Shown: piece after piece, positions 5,766-7,985 of the stretch | Position numbering within the stretch: position 1 is the stretch's first letter | How the letters are laid out: each line of letters opens with the position of its first letter | NCBI GenBank assembly: GCA_013153955.1 | Contig: JAADDM010000266.1 | Span: 1-7,985 of the forward strand | Source of the DNA: Gammaproteobacteria bacterium | GTDB lineage: Bacteria; Pseudomonadota; Gammaproteobacteria; Thiomicrospirales; Thiomicrospiraceae | Reading direction: 5' to 3' | Length of the DNA stretch: 7,985 nucleotides | Made by a program: the position numbers and the translations under genes | Notes under the pieces: generated by a model | Told to the model about the DNA's origin: nothing | Seen by the model: only the letters and a program-made list of their open reading frames with translations | The model's database searches: none

Positions 5766-6401
5766 ATGCCCTCTTTAACCCCTCCCCCCCCTATTAAAGG
5801 TCTATATACCATAACCGATCCCAACTTAACCTCCCCAGAGAATATGGGGCACGCGGTTGAATCCGCTCTAAAAGGTGGTGCAAAACTAGTGCAGTACCGC
5901 GATAAAAACAGCCCTTTTGACGTGCAGGTTGCGCTTGCAAAACAGATTAAAACGCTCTGCACACACTACCGAGCGCAGTTCATTGTGAATGATGATTTAG
6001 CCCTCGCACAAGCAGTACAGGCCGATGGCATTCATATTGGTAAAAACGACTGTGATTTGGCCGCAGCACGCAAAGCGCTCGGGGAATCTGCTATTATTGG
6101 CGTCACCTGCTATAACGACCTTTCGAGGGCTTTAGCGATGCAGGCCGCAGGAGCGAACTACGTGGCCTTTGGTCGCTTCTTTCCCTCTAAAACCAAACCC
6201 AATGCGCCCCAAGCGGAGCTTGAAACGCTTCGAGAAGCCAAGGCATGCCTACACATTCCCGTAGTTGCCATTGGCGGAATTCATTTTGATAACGCATCAA
6301 CCCTACTCGAAACAGGGGTAGATTCACTGGCTGTCATTCAAGGGGTTTTTGCCCAGCCTGATATTGAAATGGCAGCCCGTAAGCTCAGCCAACTATTTTA
6401 A
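5766..6401 (+). CDS. thiE: Thiamine-phosphate synthase ThiE
   Basis: ThiE joins the pyrimidine (HMP pyrophosphate) and thiazole phosphate halves to make thiamine phosphate in the cytosol. The 211-residue TIM-barrel protein shows LYTITDP (13-19), QYRDK (43-47), the metal-binding VNDD (74-77), ADGIHIGKND (86-95), GVTCYN (112-117), AFGRFFPSKTKP (134-145) and the C-terminal phosphate loop VAIGGI (167-172). All are expected for the family. The start at 5766 has no clear Shine-Dalgarno site and no upstream alternative. A run of eight C at 5784-5791 codes the PPP stretch close to the N-terminus. No TPP riboswitch is seen in the 74-base gap after the preceding terminator; TATACA at 5739-5744 is a possible -10 with a poor -35. 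It sits upstream of hemL. Confidence 0.95.
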   Translation: MPSLTPPPPIKGLYTITDPNLTSPENMGHAVESALKGGAKLVQYRDKNSPFDVQVALAKQIKTLCTHYRAQFIVNDDLALAQAVQADGIHIGKNDCDLAAARKALGESAIIGVTCYNDLSRALAMQAAGANYVAFGRFFPSKTKPNAPQAELETLREAKACLHIPVVAIGGIHFDNASTLLETGVDSLAVIQGVFAQPDIEMAARKLSQLF

Positions 6402-6413
6402 GTCTTAATTTGT

Positions 6414-6438
6414 AAGTGACCTTCATGGGTGCACTTTT
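6414..6438 (+). terminator. Probable intrinsic terminator after thiE
   Basis: AAGTGACC (6414-6421) pairs with GGT-g-CACTT (6428-6436) around a TTCATG loop with one bulged G, followed by TT. The stem is less GC-rich and the T-run shorter than at the other terminators, so termination may be partial. Confidence 0.5.
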
Positions 6439-6485
6439 CAGCATAAACCATACGTATTCCCTTTAGTTTAAAACCCTATTCACGG

Positions 6486-6491
6486 TATAAT
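6486..6491 (+). promoter_or_regulatory. -10 element of a likely hemL promoter
   Basis: A perfect TATAAT lies about 140 bases before the hemL ATG, in the gap after the thiE terminator. The -35 is poor (TTAGTT at 17 bases spacing). The resulting leader of about 130 bases has a small CTCC/GGAG hairpin near 6555-6580, but no riboswitch was recognised. Confidence 0.45.
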
Positions 6492-6630
6492 TCGCTTATT
6501 AAAATGTGAGCGAAGCATAAACCCATTCGTACTGGTTTAGATACAAGCGACCAACCTCCCTGCCATAGCTGGTAACGGAGCAGATTGTTTCAACCAAACA
6601 CCCTCATAAATACAGATAATAAGGACTCCC

Positions 6631-7911
6631 ATGAGCAAATCTCACGACCTATTTGAAGCCGCACAAAAACATATTCCTGGTGGCGTAAACTCCCCTGTAC
6701 GAGCATTTAAAGGGGTGGGTGGAGACCCTGTTTTCTTTAAGTCTGCAAAAGGCGCTTATTTAACCGATGCCGATGATAAGCAGTACATTGATTATGTCGC
6801 GTCATGGGGGCCTGCGATTCTAGGCCACGCCCACCCTGAAGTCGTTAAAGTCGTTCAAGCTCAAGCTGAGCAAGGATTAAGCTTTGGCGCACCTACTGCG
6901 ATAGAGACCGAAATGGCTGATTTGGTTTGCAACCTGATTCCTTCAATGGATATGGTACGCATGGTTAGCTCAGGTACAGAAGCGACTATGACAGCAATTC
7001 GGTTGGCGCGAGGTTACACTGGACGCGATAAAATCGTTAAATTTGAAGGCTGCTACCACGGTCATTCAGACTCTCTATTGGTCAAAGCAGGCTCAGGCGC
7101 ACTGACCTTAGGCGTCCCCTCATCACCCGGTGTGCCCGCAGCATTAGCAGAACAGACACTTACCTTAACCCATAATGATGCAGAAGAAGTACGTAAAGTA
7201 TTTGCTGAAATCGGTCATGAAATTGCCTGTATTATCGTTGAACCTATCGCAGGGAACATGAACTGTATTCCCCCTGAAGAGGGCTTTCTACAAACCCTTC
7301 GTGAAGTCTGTGACGAAAATGGTACAGTCCTGATTTTTGATGAAGTTATGTGCGGGTTCCGTGCTGGCTTACAGGGCGCACAGGGCATTTACAATATTAC
7401 GCCTGACCTAACCACTTTCGGTAAAGTCATTGGCGGCGGAATGCCGGTTGGTTCATTTGGTGGCAAGCGCGAAATTATGCAGCACATCGCCCCACTCGGC
7501 CCTGTCTACCAAGCAGGAACCCTCTCAGGAAACCCCATTGCGATGGCGGCTGGCTTAAAAACACTTGAACTCATCAGTGTGCCGGGCTTCTTCGAAGGCT
7601 TAGAAGAGAAAGTCACTCGACTCACCACTGGTGTACAAGCAGCGGCCGATGAACTTGGCATCCCTTTTACCACGAATCAGGTGGGTGGCATGTTCGGCTT
7701 CTTCTTCTCAGAAGAGAAAAATATCAGCCGTTTTGCACAAGTAGCTAAAGGTAACATGGATCACTTCCAAGCGTTCTATCACGGTATGCTTGCAGAAGGG
7801 GTTTACCTAGCACCTTCAGCCTATGAAGCTGGATTTGTTTCTTCACAACACACCAATGAAGACATTGATAACACCATCGCAGCAGCCAAGCGAGTCATGG
7901 CAAAGCTATAA
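6631..7911 (+). CDS. hemL: Glutamate-1-semialdehyde 2,1-aminomutase
   Basis: HemL is a cytosolic PLP enzyme that converts glutamate-1-semialdehyde to 5-aminolevulinate, the last step of the C5 route to heme and other tetrapyrroles. The 426 residues match the usual length. Seen in order are PGGVNSPVRAF (16-26), SSGTEATM (113-120), the CYHGHSD motif (141-147), IFDEVMCGFR (235-244) with the PLP-contacting D237, and the Schiff-base lysine K265 in FGKVIGGGMPVG. The conserved ATMTAIRLARG helix and GTLSGNP motif are also intact. AAGGA lies 6 bases before the ATG. It has a likely promoter of its own. No intrinsic terminator is seen after the stop; a tandem repeat array begins about 20 bases downstream. 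Confidence 0.98.
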   Translation: MSKSHDLFEAAQKHIPGGVNSPVRAFKGVGGDPVFFKSAKGAYLTDADDKQYIDYVASWGPAILGHAHPEVVKVVQAQAEQGLSFGAPTAIETEMADLVCNLIPSMDMVRMVSSGTEATMTAIRLARGYTGRDKIVKFEGCYHGHSDSLLVKAGSGALTLGVPSSPGVPAALAEQTLTLTHNDAEEVRKVFAEIGHEIACIIVEPIAGNMNCIPPEEGFLQTLREVCDENGTVLIFDEVMCGFRAGLQGAQGIYNITPDLTTFGKVIGGGMPVGSFGGKREIMQHIAPLGPVYQAGTLSGNPIAMAAGLKTLELISVPGFFEGLEEKVTRLTTGVQAAADELGIPFTTNQVGGMFGFFFSEEKNISRFAQVAKGNMDHFQAFYHGMLAEGVYLAPSAYEAGFVSSQHTNEDIDNTIAAAKRVMAKL

Positions 7912-7927
7912 ACGCCCAAGCTCGCAA

Positions 7928-7985
7928 CCCGAGTTCGGGGTCAGAGTTCGGGGTCAGAGTTCGGGGTCAGAGTTCGGGGTCAGAG
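7928..7985. repeat. Tandem array of a 13-base repeat, continuing past the window
   Basis: The unit GAGTTCGGGGTCA is repeated exactly at 7931-7943, 7944-7956, 7957-7969 and 7970-7982, and a fifth copy starts at 7983 and is cut by the window end. The three C just before the first copy make a CCCGA GT TCGGG inverted repeat at 7928-7939. The unit is absent elsewhere in the window. Copies are identical, which points to recent expansion. From memory, GGGGTCAGAGT-like sequences are common beside REP-associated or other small transposases in proteobacteria, so this may be the edge of a mobile element. That link is not shown by the sequence here. Confidence 0.9.

Overview
The window looks like chromosomal DNA of a gammaproteobacterium. 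The protein sequences are gammaproteobacterial in character, base composition is moderate, and glutamate-1-semialdehyde aminomutase shows that heme is made by the C5 route. My best guess is a sulfur oxidiser of the Thiomicrospira/Hydrogenovibrio/Thiomicrorhabdus group. That guess rests on general resemblance only and needs a database search.

Layout. At the left, on the minus strand, ilvA (threonine deaminase) is followed after 31 bases by the start of arfB (ribosome-rescue hydrolase), which runs off the window. A 389-base divergent spacer carries a good extended -10 promoter for ilvA. On the plus strand comes a three-gene periplasmic copper block: an Sco-type protein, a PCuAC-type chaperone with an unusual Met/His tail, and an unrecognised exported protein with a Met-rich motif around a cysteine. 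An intrinsic terminator closes it. Next are rpiA (ribose-5-phosphate isomerase), a terminator, a membrane-anchored TlpA/ResA-like thioredoxin, another strong terminator, thiE (thiamine-phosphate synthase), a probable terminator, and hemL. The window ends inside a tandem array of a 13-base repeat.

How the genes fit together. Most are housekeeping genes (isoleucine, pentose phosphate, thiamine and heme synthesis, ribosome rescue). The copper block fits delivery of copper to the CuA centre of a cytochrome oxidase: Sco and PCuAC are the established partners, and TlpA-type thioredoxins are known in some bacteria to keep Sco and CuA cysteines reduced. HemL supplies heme precursor, but there is no direct evidence of co-regulation. 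The least explained items are the exported protein at 3584-4093, the MxHx repeat in the PCuAC tail, and the 13-base array at the right edge. No phage, CRISPR, tRNA, rRNA or complete insertion sequence was seen.
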